Part shown: positions 1 through 11,456 of the stretch, one piece after another
Layout: every line of letters begins with the position of its first letter
Numbering within the stretch: the first letter of the stretch is position 1
NCBI GenBank assembly: GCA_006384855.1
Contig: VCJN01000593.1
Coordinates: 1 to 64,000, forward strand
Direction of reading: 5' to 3'
Length of the DNA: 64,000 nt
Source of the DNA: Tetraselmis striata
Taxonomy: Eukaryota > Chlorophyta > Chlorodendrophyceae > Chlorodendrales > Chlorodendraceae
Position numbers and translations under genes: made by a program
The notes under the pieces: model-generated
Told to the model about the DNA's origin: nothing
Database searches by the model: none
Seen by the model: the letters and a program-made list of their open reading frames with translations, nothing else

Positions 1-20
1 TGCCGGCTCTGGTCGATACT

Positions 21-3000
21 ATGGCCTTAGGCAACACTGATGCTACCGCAGGCGCTGCCGCACCGGAGGATGGGCCGGCCGAAGATCAACCGGAGGTTGA
101 GGCACCATCGGTGGTGCAGGCGCATCGCGACGTCCTCAACAAGAGACTTCGTGAGTATGTGGGGCAACGTCGAGACAACCAGACGTTGCGGACAGAGGCA
201 GAGTACAATGAAGCCAGGCAAACCCTCCGTACCTTCGACCAAACGACGAGAGAGGTGGGGCCTTGTTCGCAGGTTGCCCCCCGATATGGGCCACAGACCT
301 CGCGGGTAGGCGGGTTCGCGTGTTCTCACTGTACAGTCTGACGTTTAGCCGACCCGATCGCGCACCAGCCCGCTCATCCTCTACATAGTACAGTTCCCGA
401 CAGTCGACTCTTTTGCCTCGTTGTTTGCGCCTGTAGCTCCGCTGCTGGCGCCGATTCTACGGTACGGCATGCAACTGGGCGGGCACTTGCAGCCGCCGCC
501 TGTACTGCCGCGCCGAGCCGAAATAAACTGGCGCCGCGCCTCTGCCATGTACTGAGGTGCAAAGGGCTCTTGTTGGATTGTCAAGCAGGAATGATCGCGG
601 GCCTGGGCTACAAAGCGCCGCCCGCGGAGACTCCGATATGCTCATCCAAAAGGGGGACATAAATGTCCCTCTGGAGCAGGTGAAGCTCTCCAGTCTCGCC
701 GGGATGGTCTTCGAACACATCCGGGATTTGCACCTCAAAGAGGTGCACGCCAAGGTGTACCTCCCTGAGCCCTTCCATTGTCCCGCTCTGCTTGCTGCCA
801 CTGCATGTTGGCTACGTACACACCACTAAGTTTACCCTCCCCCCATCACACCGTGCAGCTCAAGAAGCTTCACAAAATGATTCTGGGAAGGTACTGCAAC
901 ATCCCCAGGCGTGTCGTCAAACTTTCCTGCGAAACATGCGTCACCTGCGCCAAGCACAGAACTACTAAGGCTAAGGCCGGTCACCGGCCGATATTGTCCA
1001 AGGGCATGTTCGGGACCCGTGGCCAGATCGACCTCATCGACTACCAATCATCATAATACAAGGGCTACCGCTTCCTGCTCACCTACATCGATCACGGCAT
1101 CAAGTTTTGCTTCTGCACTCCGATCCCCAACAAGGAGGTTTGTATGCCACAGTAGCGGGCGAGTTTGATATTTGCGCGCCTATCCAACCCCGTTGCTTCC
1201 GCCTTCCCCCTTTCTTATTTAATCTATGTATCTTATCACCCCGCCGCATCCCTGCAGAAGGATACCGTAGCAGGGAAACTGTTTCTACTCTTCTTTCTCC
1301 TTGGGCCGCCTGCCATCCTTCAAGCTGATAATGGTAGAGAGTTCTCCGTGTTGCCGACAAGCAACCGAGCAAGATAATCGGTCTCTCGGAGGAGGAAGCG
1401 AAGGAGGTTTGTGGGCCGTTGTGTAATAAATAGCATGATGCTCAACCTGCATACAAGTGCAAGTCTAAGGTATGTGCGTGTTGTGATTGCAGGTGATTCA
1501 AAGCACCAAGAAGCTCTTGCCTGCCTGCGAAATGGTAACAGGGAGAGCTTCACATAGCCCCAGCAACGGCGGCATTGAAAGATTCAACTGCACCATTGAG
1601 GAGTACATCGCACATTGGTGTGATGAAAACAAGTCCCCCAATTGCCCTTTGACGAAAAGGAGCAGCAGGCAGAGGAGCAGGCGCGACAAGAGCAGCAGCC
1701 ACAAGAGCAGGAAAACATGGATGTCTTCAGAATGCCAGCGCCTCTTCCAGCTGGTGAATGCCCGCAAAGCCGTTGCAGTATTGTTGGCCTGCCATGCTGC
1801 GCATGTACTGCGCCATAGCATAAAGTGCTGAGCAATGATTATATTAATGTGATTATAATCAACTCTTTAACTAATATAACAATCGATAGTAGTATTATCA
1901 CTACTCTTATTAACGTATGTCAATATCATATATGTTGGGTTTTATATATGATTACTTCTGCTGCTATTGGGTTATGTATATTGGGTTATGATGTTGTACA
2001 TACTGTTATATGATAATGCCCTCTAGCCAAGGCCATACCTTTGATTGTAATGTCTCTCTCTCTCTCTCCAAATAATACTTTTTTTGTTTTCTATGTGTGT
2101 TTGCTGTATTATGTATTTATTCTGAATACTATTATTATGTAGCAGTGCTAGCTCGTATTCCACAGCATATATATCATGAACACAGAAGCGCTAACTTGTA
2201 TTTCCCTGCTCCCCGCTCCTCCGTGTACACGAAAAAGATCTGCCCATCACGTCCAGGATTAGCGTGAACGCGCAGCTCGATGAGCAGCTGCTTACTCGCA
2301 ACGAGGACCAGCAGACACTACGCGCCTACGTCCCAGACCCCAACTTGCCATGGGACCCGGACACATATTGCGCCCCATGCAAGGCTTGGTGCGATGGTGG
2401 GCATTGCAAGATTGGGATGCTTATCCCCACAGCCGGCCTTGTCAAGGGTCATCAGTGTGCGTGCGGCAAGCCCTTCTACCATGTCATATCCACAGGTAAC
2501 TTGTTGTTGCTGTCAATCTTGTCAGCATGCCCGTTATTTATGGCATGGGTGTGACTGTGTCACTCATGTGTCTTGCACGCAGGTGGAACGGATGGTGGCC
2601 ACTGCAGCAACGATTGCATGGCTGCTGGGACAGTGGATGTGGTGCCTCGCTCTGAAACGACAAGCGCAGCCACCGTTGCAGCTGCCTGGTCCCGTGAGTC
2701 AGTGGGCCGTAAGAGGCAAAGGTCGCCCGAGGAGCCACCAGTGCTTCCGGCTGCAGCGGCAGAGGCTACTCCACAAGTCCTCGTGCAAGCACGCGCGGCC
2801 GTTGGCGATTGTAGTCCAGTATCTCCCTCCCAGCTGGCGAACGGTCCCGGGCGGCGCGCAATCAGGGTTCAGTGCGGTGCTGCACAGGCCAAGCAGGCTA
2901 GGGTGATGCGTGCCCGGGTCGCTGCCAAGGCCGGCCCAGCTCCAGTGGTGGGTGATGTGGTCAGAGTGCCGTTGGCAAAGGAGGACCTTGGCAAGGTGGA

Positions 3001-3539
3001 CCCTAGATTCTTGACATGCGTGGTGAGTGAGGTGAGTTATGTTATGCTCCTCTTGTTGTATACTGATGCCAGTTGCAAGCAATGCTTGATGTGTCCTAGT
3101 GATGACGCGCACATCTTCTTTCAAATGCCCTCCCCAATCCCCTGTTTTGCAGGTCACAGAATGCAAGTCTTACAGAGTGGCTGTGGACGCAGGCGTTATC
3201 AAGACCACATATGGGCAGCAAGATATGGATCAGCTGCGCAACATTGCACCCGCGCGGGTGGGCTTGGCGGGTGTGGTGGAGAAGTGGAGCGACCAAGCAT
3301 GATGAAAGAAGATCTCCCTCAGAGAAGGTGTAAGATCTGTGTCACCATTTGGGGGCCGAGGAATGATCAAATGCACATGTAAAGGGCCGCATGCCACCAA
3401 TGTGTGCAGTTGCCGCAGAGCTGGTAGGATATGCAACTCTAGGTGTCACCCTGATAACAACTGCTGTCGGAACATTGAGGACCATGGTGCTGGCACTTGC
3501 GCTCAGGGAGCTGCCACCCCAGTCCGTGTAATGAACTAA
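21..3539 (+). pseudogene. KRBA2/Ginger-type integrase gene, intron-containing and decayed
   Basis: The order of pieces matches KRBA2-like/Ginger integrases. An N-terminal segment (21-290) is followed by a helical piece (640-760) and a zinc-binding plus integrase exon 859-1137 with CETCVTC and GQIDLIDY (first catalytic Asp). Exon 1258-1400 has LQADNGREF (second Asp) and an exon from 1493 has SNGGIERFN (Glu). The C-terminal part has exons 2264-2495, 2583-3031 and 3153-3539. The last exon reads VGDVV-type SH3-like sequence, then a Cys-rich tail (KCTCKG, CSCRRAGRICNSRCH). Introns 1138-1257, 2496-2582 and 3032-3152 have GT...AG ends and keep frame. Damage is visible: TAA at 1054-1056, two consecutive TGA codons at 3300-3305, and a frame change just after DNGREF. 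Known family role: cut-and-paste DNA integration. I infer this copy is inactive. Confidence 0.75.
1830..2263. other. AT-rich segment inside the integrase element
   Basis: About 430 bases, distinctly AT-rich, with a short CT run near 2050. No coding signal is visible. It lies between the integrase core and the C-terminal exons and could be a long intron or an insertion. Confidence 0.4.
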
Positions 3540-3960
3540 ATTCTAGAATAAAATAAAATTAAATCGAAGTCTCGCTTTAATTTCACTCTAATTTAAAAGT
3601 TAATGGAATCTGCTACTTAATTTGAACTTAATTGAAATAGAATTAATTTTGCCTTAAAATGCGGACAGAAACTTACCTTATCACACATGGGCTGCATAGC
3701 GTGGATCCATGTGTAAATGGTCCAAGTACCGCGTTCCATGCGCACATGGGCCTGTCCGTGTGTACATGGTCGTTTGTCGAGGGCAGTCCATGTGTACATG
3801 GGTCAGCGAACGACCCGTGTTCACATGGACCGTTTCCGGTAAACTCCATGTGTACATGGTACGGGCCATGTGGACATGGGTCAATGGAGGCTCCATGTTC
3901 ACATGGACCGCTCCATGTACACATGGCCCGCATGTCCACATGGATCTTAACATATATACA
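3540..3960 (+). repeat. 3' flank of integrase element with clustered 14-bp palindromes
   Basis: After the last coding exon comes an AT-rich trailer (3540-3660). Then at 3700-3945 there are about ten copies of a palindrome with consensus CCATGTNNACATGG, for example near 3787, 3846, 3867, 3892, 3912 and 3929, mostly followed by GTC or GACC. The same trailer and cluster recur at 63350-63735 behind a second copy of the Cys-rich exon, so it belongs to the mobile element. I infer subterminal binding sites for the element's integrase; alternatively the palindromes fold into RNA hairpins. Confidence 0.7.
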
Positions 3961-4933
3961 ACATTTATTGTGTACATACAACACTCTTGGTCGAGGCACT
4001 AGGGAATGCACGGAAAGTACTGAAGAAGGAAGAGCCTGCATTGGGCAGAACTAGCTTAGCGTCGGGCCGCGTAGCCGCGCGCGAAGGCTGGCAATTGACG
4101 ACCAGCAGCCAGCGCGCCTATTCCTACTACGGACTGGTACCAGTACGCAAAAAAACTGAAGAGGCCGAGGAAGTGGCTCCCGGCGTGCCGACCTATTCCT
4201 ACGGCCTCGTCCGGGGGACGCGCACGAGCAGCGACGCGACGCGTACAGTTACCGTACGCTTACCGAGCTGATGGTACTTGAACTTATGTGTCTCTCCTTT
4301 GATTGCTGGCAACCTTTCATAGTTGCTGTTAGTTCTGTTTGTAGTGCCCATTTATGAAAGCCCTGATGTAATAAACAATTAATAGCTTACATGGGTACCT
4401 GATGTAGTCCGGGCAATGCTCGCGATTTTTTGCATGCAGATATCGAAACGCGTTTATCGAAACGAGTCGTTTTTTTCCCGCCCCCGGGACAGGACTGGCA
4501 CCAGTGAAACCCTTGCAGCGTCTCTACGACGGCCGTTTGGGCAGCAATCCAGTTCTGGAGAGCCCTGGGTAGGCGACGCTCCGTTATAGTCATCAAGCAA
4601 ACGAGTCGTACTCGCTAGGCGGGCGCACTTTTTTATATATTTCATCGGGCCGCGACGATCAGCCTGTCTTGCTGGGGCTGTACCAGTACTAAACTACATT
4701 CAAGGGCCTTATTATTATTACTTATCCAGCCGCCGCCCGTTCATACACGTAATATGGACGGAGTAGTCTAGCGCGTAGTACAGTCAGCACACCGGCGTGA
4801 TGCACGCGGCGCTCGTTTCTCATGCATGTAGTAAAAACGCGTATACGCGTCAGCACACGGACATGCACAATTAAATATACTTAAATGAGCTAGCAGCAGA
4901 AGGCGCTTTCAGGAAATCACCAAAAAAGGACAA
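3961..4933. other. No gene recognised; dispersed repeat pieces
   Basis: No coding region is supportable. Bases 4285-4385 are nearly repeated at 54248-54345, and 4880-4915 resembles 54525-54555, so a repeat family seems to span this stretch. A TGTAA motif lies near 4368. Confidence 0.4.
4285..4385 (-). repeat. Dispersed repeat, copy 1 (partner at 54248-54345)
   Basis: About 100 bases closely match 54248-54345, including CAACCTTTCATAGTTGCTGT and GAAAGCCCTGATGTAATAAA on the plus strand. Read on the minus strand, both copies open with ATG and encode very similar starts (M-G/R-TTN-R/G-TNSNYERL). The repeat may therefore contain the 5' end of a coding region, although the TGTAA motif on the plus strand would also fit a 3' end. 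Confidence 0.55.
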
Positions 4934-6384
4934 TCAGAAAGGTCCTCTACAGCGACTGCGAGGTGGAAGCAGTAATATGAGAAGACGCAGAATGGGCACG
5001 AGCCCACGCATCAGACTTGGCCATTTGCACACCGGCAGAGAGAATGCCGCCCAGGGTACCATGCACGCAAGCCGAGAACCGATGCAACAGCCCCCGCCGT
5101 GTGCGCGACAGGTGACGGCGGAACTCAGCAGGTTAGCTAGCGACAAAGTTCCGAAGTGCCTGAGCGGATTTACCACGAAGAATGCATGAGGTCGGGGCGG
5201 AAGGACCGCCAAGGAAGTTGCGCACAATCAACATCACCGCGGCGATGTAGACCACCGTCAAAGCGGACTTCCCGAGACGGCCGCGGTCCTCAACCACAAA
5301 AGGGTAATACCGGTGAACACTCTGCACTGGGGCGGAAGACGCCCGGTCCGCTGCCAACTTGCCCTGCTCCGCCTCGGTCGCCGCGATTCCCGGGGTGCAC
5401 CAGCGGGGGTCGTTGCTCCAAGTGGGGGTCGTGGAGGACAACGCACGCAAAGTCGATCATGTAATCGCACGCCGCCCCCCCCCACCCCGCGAGCGTTAAG
5501 TCCGACGGCCGCGAGCGGTCCGCTAGGCGCAGCCCAATCGTCTCAAGGGTCAAGTCGCCGGCTCCCGAGCGGTCCCGGTCAAGCACCGCCCCCGCATCAA
5601 TCGCCACAAATGCCCACAGATTCTTCAAAGCGGTATGCATGCGGTGCTTGTAGTTCGCTACGGGGCATATGGGTAGATGATCCACGATGAAATCCGTAGT
5701 GCTCCGGTTCGAGCCATCCGTAGAGTGAGGCCATAAGGGATCAATACCGCACGTGGGGCCAGGGCAAGTGACAAGCGCGGAACCTCCGCGCGGGCAAAGG
5801 CCTAGTACCCGCGCAGCGGCGGCCGAATAAGCAGCACGGGGAATCTTGCGGGCTGACTCGTGACCCGACTGGAAAAACGATAGTGAGCCCGGCCCGCACG
5901 CGCTGTAAAGGCGCAGGGTATCAAGTCACGAGGCCGCGGCACCAGTACGCTGGAAGCTGAGATCGAGGGCCACGAAGTCACGTAAGCGAATCGCACGGCT
6001 GAGGTGGCGTTGGACAACCATGGTCGTGGGTTGATCATCGGAGGTAGTCGCACCCGAACCCGTACCCGAGGACGGAGCAATAGAACTTGGCAGCGATTCC
6101 GAGAGGGAAACAGTCGCTGCTGACGGAGGGTGTGCCACTAAATCGCCAGGCGACGGTATCTTCAGAGCTACAAAAGCGCATGTAGTAACGGTATTGGCAG
6201 TATTCGTACCACCGATAGGAAGCAATTGCTGGGCAGCTGAGGCGGCCTCATGACAAGTACCAACTCCAAGAGGAGTGGCCGTAAAAGGAGATGTGGCGGC
6301 GCGCAGTCCTCCGCTAGTGCTCTTACCCGTACGGGTCGTAGTACTAGCTGCTGGATCCGATGCAGCAATAAAATACAGTAGCAT
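4934..6384 (-). pseudogene. Non-LTR retroelement C-terminal part with restriction-like endonuclease
   Basis: Minus-strand pieces at 5685-5290 and 5450-5133 join into a pattern typical of the C-terminal endonuclease of R2-like and related retroelements. First comes a His/Cys stretch (VDHLPICP followed by YKHRMH), then SRPSDLTL and CDYMIDF as the candidate catalytic RPxD and Asp. After that comes TPGIAATEAEQGKLAA and finally YYPFVVEDRGRLGKSA. The two pieces are in different frames, so there is at least one frameshift. A piece at 6384-5926 with LRDFVALDLSFQR may be the upstream part. No reverse transcriptase motif was found. The family reading rests on pattern recognition only. Confidence 0.45.
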
Positions 6385-6896
6385 GCTCTACATATAGATT
6401 TTGTGCCACGTAGTGTATCAAACCCTCGCACGCCAATAAAAATACAACATAGACACCACAAAAAGTATTATCGGACACGTAGCGACCATGTGTGTTCATC
6501 GACATGCATAAACCTAATCAGTAGTATTATTTCCATCTCAGCGGAGACTGTAGTCCTTACTCGGAGCAGGGGGCATTTGCGAAATTGGACGCTCTCTTCG
6601 GATCAACATATAGCGTGCCACGTCTCGCGCGGGCCTAGTTAGCATGTAATCGTTACATGCTGACGCGGATTCCCAGCGCCGCCACCGCGCCGCCCACCAC
6701 ACCGGCACAAACGCCCACATGCACACGCTGTCTCATGTCCCCGTCCGCCGCGCAGGCGCTATCGCACGTAGGCACTTGTCGCTAGCGTCGCCATAGTCCG
6801 TCGGGTGGAAAATGGCCGACAACATGTTGACGTGCTTCATGGGTTAAAGACGGTGGCGGCAATCTTCGCTGCGAGCGCACGCAAACCGCGGCTCGC
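6385..6896. other. No gene recognised
   Basis: Short overlapping frames only; nothing with family resemblance or splice-consistent extension was seen. Confidence 0.4.
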
Positions 6897-7172
6897 ATGA
6901 GTTTGATTGCCGGCTGCCGATCCAGCCGGATCGAGCACATGCGGATCTACCAGCGCCTGCGGCAGCGGGCTTCTAGAGCATGGCCGGCACATTTGAGCCA
7001 GCTAGACCTCGACCTCGACGCGGAGAACGTCAGAGAGCGGATTTTTCAAGACGACACGTTTCGCGTGAAACCCGAGGAGATCCGCAAAATACGCGACGCG
7101 CTACTGTTGCCATGTATGCGTAATGCGCTCGTGTCCGACGTAGCGGGAGTGTTACCACGCGGCATATCGTAG
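6897..7172 (+). CDS. Hypothetical fragment, possibly transposase N-terminus
   Basis: A 91-residue frame whose second half (DTFRVKPEEIRKIRDALLL) resembles the short helical segment before the nuclease domain of PIF/Harbinger-type transposases. No DDE residues follow in frame, so this is at best a remnant. It could equally be a chance frame. Confidence 0.2.
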   Translation: MSLIAGCRSSRIEHMRIYQRLRQRASRAWPAHLSQLDLDLDAENVRERIFQDDTFRVKPEEIRKIRDALLLPCMRNALVSDVAGVLPRGIS

Positions 7173-7865
7173 GGGTGTGGGCTAGCTGGTGGGTGCGGCT
7201 GCGGGCGGGCTGTTTGAATGGCGCGAGATGGCCCGCAGGATGCGCCGTCCCACCCGTAGCCCCACATGTAGCCCCACCGCAGCGACCGTAGCGGTACCAG
7301 TACAATTTTTCTACCGCCGCTCAAAAACACGGATGAATTCTTCCTCCAATCCTTGATCCCAAGTTCGTCTTCGGTCCCAAGTAATCGAAGATTCGGCCAT
7401 AAGTTTGGTCCAATCTTCGCGTACGCGAGGGTGTTCGGGCTGACGTGTACCGCCATTGCTGACGTGTTCATCCAAAGTGTGCATCCAACGCTCGCGAAGG
7501 CCCCCAAATGGATTGGAAACGGGGACACGCTCACACTTAGTGATGTTCTTTTTGGAGCAGCATATGTTCAGACACGCTTCCATAAATACATCAGTACTTT
7601 ACGGGTAGTGGTCGGTACCAGACTTGTCGCGCGCGCACGCGTCGGGGACCCTGCTTCATCGTCCGCCTCGTCGCGCGGCGCCATCCAGTTACAAGGCACC
7701 GGTACGGCATTGGTACGGCCACTTGAGGCCGCGATTTCAGCTTGTGGTGCAATCGCCGGCGGAGCATAACGCCCCGTGTCGGACCCCCGCCCCCAGCTAC
7801 TTGACGTTGCACGGTCTCAACCATGGCGATTGCGTTGAAGGGCCTTCAATAAATGGTAGTTCAGC
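7173..7865. other. No confident gene; possible minus-strand coding remnant
   Basis: A minus-strand frame at 7583-7311 (90 residues, with ERWMHTLDEHVSNGG) looks protein-like but matches no family I know. Nothing else here is supportable. Confidence 0.25.
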
Positions 7866-9075
7866 ATGAAGTCCCAACTTCAACTGATTAACTTCAATAC
7901 CTCCCGGAAATGGCATGAATACCCCCTATTTGAAGTCCCTCTCAATACAAGTTTTAAGCGTGTGAGTTGGCTATGGGGGAAAGTCATTTTCTTCGGTACT
8001 ATGCAGCAACACTTTGCGGCACTCCCGGATGCGGGACTAGAGTGTAGCGCTACCGAAGACTACAGAACGCGCTACCGCCCCGGAGTTCCAGTACAACATA
8101 CTAAGCTACATGAATATTGTTGTTGCGGCGCGTGCCCACTTGCGCCGCATCATGCAAATCATCCCGCACCACGGATGCACTCACCTCGCAAAGACGATCC
8201 GATCATCAGTGATGGGCTTCCGAGAACTAATGAAGCCAATCAAATACGTACAACGCCGAATACCCTGCCCCCATAACAGTCATGCATAATCATTTGACAT
8301 CGTTCTCATCGAAATCATACCTTTATGCATGCTGCCCAAGGACAAACACATGCTAAAGGCGCCTCTCCGGTCTCTAAATTCGAGGTTCGAAGACTAAGAC
8401 GAATTCAGCGACCAAGCGCAGCTCGCGGCGATGGAAGCGTGGTAGATAGGATCGTCTGGCCCAAGCAAACCGCAAAAGGACGGCCGTTATCCCAAAAGGC
8501 TTCCGGCGGCTTTCCAATTATTATTATTGCGAAGATACTATGTATGGGTTCATCAACGTTAAGTTTCTATGTCTATATGCCTTTTGAATTGTCTGCTATC
8601 GGTGGAATGTAGGTGACCTTGGTTTGCATGATGACATGTAGTAGACCTCCGAGAGTGCATCGACGACATCGCCAAGAATATTGCCGACGACATCTCACTC
8701 GTGATTGCAGACACAAACTACGGCGCGGCCAAAGACCCTTCGGGGAAGTCCGTTCATGTTGTGGAAGCCAGGGTCCTCGAATTCGATAGAGAACCATGGG
8801 GAAAGGCAGAGTTTGGCGCCACGCGGTAGTTAGAAGAGTCGACCGGAAACGGCTACTCGACACCGGTGGTATGGTTTTTATCAAACCAAGAGTTTGCCAA
8901 TTCTAGCTCGGTTTTGCTAAACAAGCTTTGGAGCTTCAAGGCGATATACTGGAGCAAGGGTCCCTCTCAGGCCCCCATTGGCAAGGGTCCCTCTCAGCCC
9001 CCCATTGGCGGGTCCGCTAGGGAGAGCATATATGGTTCCCCTGACGCGACAAGCTTGGCGATTCGACACCCCTAA
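7866..9075 (+). pseudogene. DNA-methyltransferase-like remnant
   Basis: The clearest part is frame 8641-9075, broken only by TAG at 8827-8829. It reads ISLVIADTNYG (position of the DPPY motif of N6/N4 DNA methyltransferases, here DTNY), then EPWGKAEF. Further on it has VVWFLSNQEF and KAIYWSKG, matching the order in that family of motif, W..EEF, hydrophobic strand and lysine-tryptophan strand. Upstream, one frame over about 8060-8450 encodes SYMNIVVAARAHLRRIM and SSVMGFRELMKPIKYV, with several stops. A 27-bp direct repeat lies at 8958-9011. The glycine-rich SAM-binding motif is not visible. It is not a copy of the methyltransferase gene at 15-22 kb but probably belongs to the same broad family. 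Confidence 0.4.
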
Positions 9076-9230
9076 GATTCATCACTAGGCTCCCGCCCCA
9101 CTTCGTAACTATACTGTAATTAATACCCTGTCCTTATCCTGTAATCTTACCAGTAGTATGACACTCGTATGTAGCCATTCCGTGACGTACTCGTAATAAA
9201 TAAACTGCATCAAGCGCATATCACTCATCA

Positions 9231-10430
9231 TCACGACGCTATACACTCATCATTTCCGAGGACTATTGCATCTGCCTCTGGAAGCCCGACAATCTCGCTG
9301 CGCTCTGGCCTAATCCGCGATAGCACGCGCGCGGCACAGCCAGTGATCGGGCGCGCGGCAGTGGGCGGCGAGGCGCGCGGCAGTCGGCGGGCGGAATAAA
9401 TTATATTTACACCCGGTTTTGACAGGGACCGCCTCGGCGGCCGGCCTGCTGCTCGCGCGTGGCGGCAGCGGCAACGGCGGCCCGGCGGCCGGCCCGCGAC
9501 CCGAGCGCCCCACCGCCCGCCCTGGCCCCGGCACCACCCCGGCCCCGGGCCAGCCATCTTGCCGCCGGCTTAGCGGGCTGCTTGGCCTTCTTGGCCGGGG
9601 GCTCTAGGCTGTTGCCCTCGTTGACGTGGTCGCCAGGGAGGCTTGCGTGGCGGCCAGGTTCTTGACCGCGTTGGTGTTGTGCTTGATGATGCCGCCCGCC
9701 CTCTTATAAATGCTGTTCCGCCATCACGCCCACCAAGCCGTGGAGCTTTGGCGACGCAGCGGTGCCCGCCAGCGGCAGCGACGCGATCTTGTTGCGTTGA
9801 ACACTCGATACGATCGGCTTACCGCCGACCGTAGGGACTGGGCGGGGGTCTGACACAACAACTGCGGCGGCTGTGTAATTGAACAAGTGCGGAAACAAAC
9901 GCGACTCACATGCGGCTTCCCATTGCGGCGTCACCTCGCAGATCTCCTCCTCGCCCTTGAACATCACGTTAACATGGGGGGCACTTGCCGGCTTGGTAGT
10001 ACCTCCCCAGCTCGCTCAGGTGACATTCCTCTGCAAGGTCGAGGGCCTTCGCGAGTCGGTCCGCGCTCGGCAATGGTCCCTTCTTCCTACCTCCTTGGCC
10101 GTCTTTGCCCTCCTCCTGGAAGTAGTGCCGAGCGAGGTAGTTCCTCACGTTCCCCTGCTTCCTGTACATCACGAGGTGCACCGTCAGCACAACCCACAAG
10201 GATGGTCGCAATGGGGTTGGGAGGAAGGGGAAGGGGAACGCGGAACTCTCGGAACGCGGTCAAGACTGTCTCTTTGGCGTAGATGTGGATGTCGGCTGTG
10301 TAGCCAGCACGGTAGTTGAAGGTAGCGTAGCAGATCCGCTCGATGTACGGGGGCGCGGCGATGGGAAACCTCAACGTCTTCTTCAGAGGATAAAGGATCC
10401 CCGTCTGAGTGTCGCGCGGCCATCATTCGT
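9231..10430 (-). CDS. Hypothetical minus-strand coding region
   Basis: Three minus-strand stretches look protein-like: 10374-10240 (APPYIERICYATFNYRAGYT, DIHIYAKETVLTAFREF), 10211-9969 (YRKQGNVRNYLARHYFQEE, ADRLAKALDLAEECHLSEL) and 9967-9704 (EEEICEVTPQWEAACESRLF). They are in different frames and could be exons or a frameshifted transposon gene. The region 9231-9600 is GC-rich with low-complexity Gly/Pro/Arg frames and is probably not coding. No family recognised. Confidence 0.3.
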
Positions 10431-11456
10431 CAAAGACATTCGACAGCACAGCCTTGTCCTTGGCTGCAAAAGCAACAGCAAAAAAACGCGGCACGGGGCG
10501 GTCAACATACACCTGTGAAGTTCAAATCTTCCACGCAGTCATGTCAGCCACCCGCCGACTCAGTGTACCTTTCAGGGTGGACTCCCGCCCCTAGATCGTT
10601 CTGACAGCAAGGGATGGAACGTCGACGGTGGCATTCTTAGCGCCAGTGCCCATGTCAGATCATGCGCGGGGGGGAGGGGGGGTGGCGCCGCCTCGGGTGT
10701 TGGGTTCGAGATCTGGGCACGCGTCGCGTCGGGTACGCACGAGGGAAAATACAGCGTGACGACACCCGAATCGGACACTTAAAAACATGCCTAAAGCAGG
10801 TACTTCTTGCCGGCTGCGTCGTACTGCTTTGGTTCAACGCAGTTGTGCAGTATGTCCGCGAAAGCATAGCCGAACGCGTCCTCGCCCTGGGGTTGCTCTT
10901 GGTGAACGCGGATATGTATGGGTGTTGGTCGCCTGGCCGCGGAACAATGCATGCCGCACGTCCTCAACGATGTGGCCCGTGCTGCACAGAGCACCGAGTT
11001 GTATGGTCATGCCCTCATGCCTGGCACCTTTGCCGTAGGGGTGCCTGGGATTAGCTTGGCGTGGGTGGCCATGATGGAGGGTGCGTGCTAGGGGATGAGC
11101 AGCTACCGTGTTGTCTAGCGGGTGCGAGTGTAGTGGGCGCAGCAGCTAATTTATTCAACAAACTAAGTCCGGCGCCGCGCGCCTAGACGACTTCTCATCG
11201 CGCTCCGATGTTAGCGCACTCCGGCTTGCTGCGTAACCATCGCGTAATGTCCCGTATATATCCCGTATTTAGCGATTACATGAGGACACATTTGAAACAC
11301 ACTTGCGACATAACCGAAATTCGGCCGTAGCTACCCCTTAACGGGGAATGATCGCGTAATATGGCGTACTCCGCTTTTAAATCGAATGTGCGCGTCTGCA
11401 CACGCCCAAACAGTAAGACAAGCGGCTGATTATACGTCAGGGCTAATGCCAACGAC
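10431..11456. other. No gene recognised
   Basis: Only short conflicting frames. A G-rich run lies at 10662-10682. Confidence 0.35.

Noticed and set aside
3300..3305. Reassigned TGA codon, suggested by in-frame TGA in the integrase, recombinase and methyltransferase-like genes
   Set aside because: The intact astacin and SEX4-like genes end naturally with TGA, and the affected genes carry TAA, TAG or frameshifts as well, so simple decay explains it.
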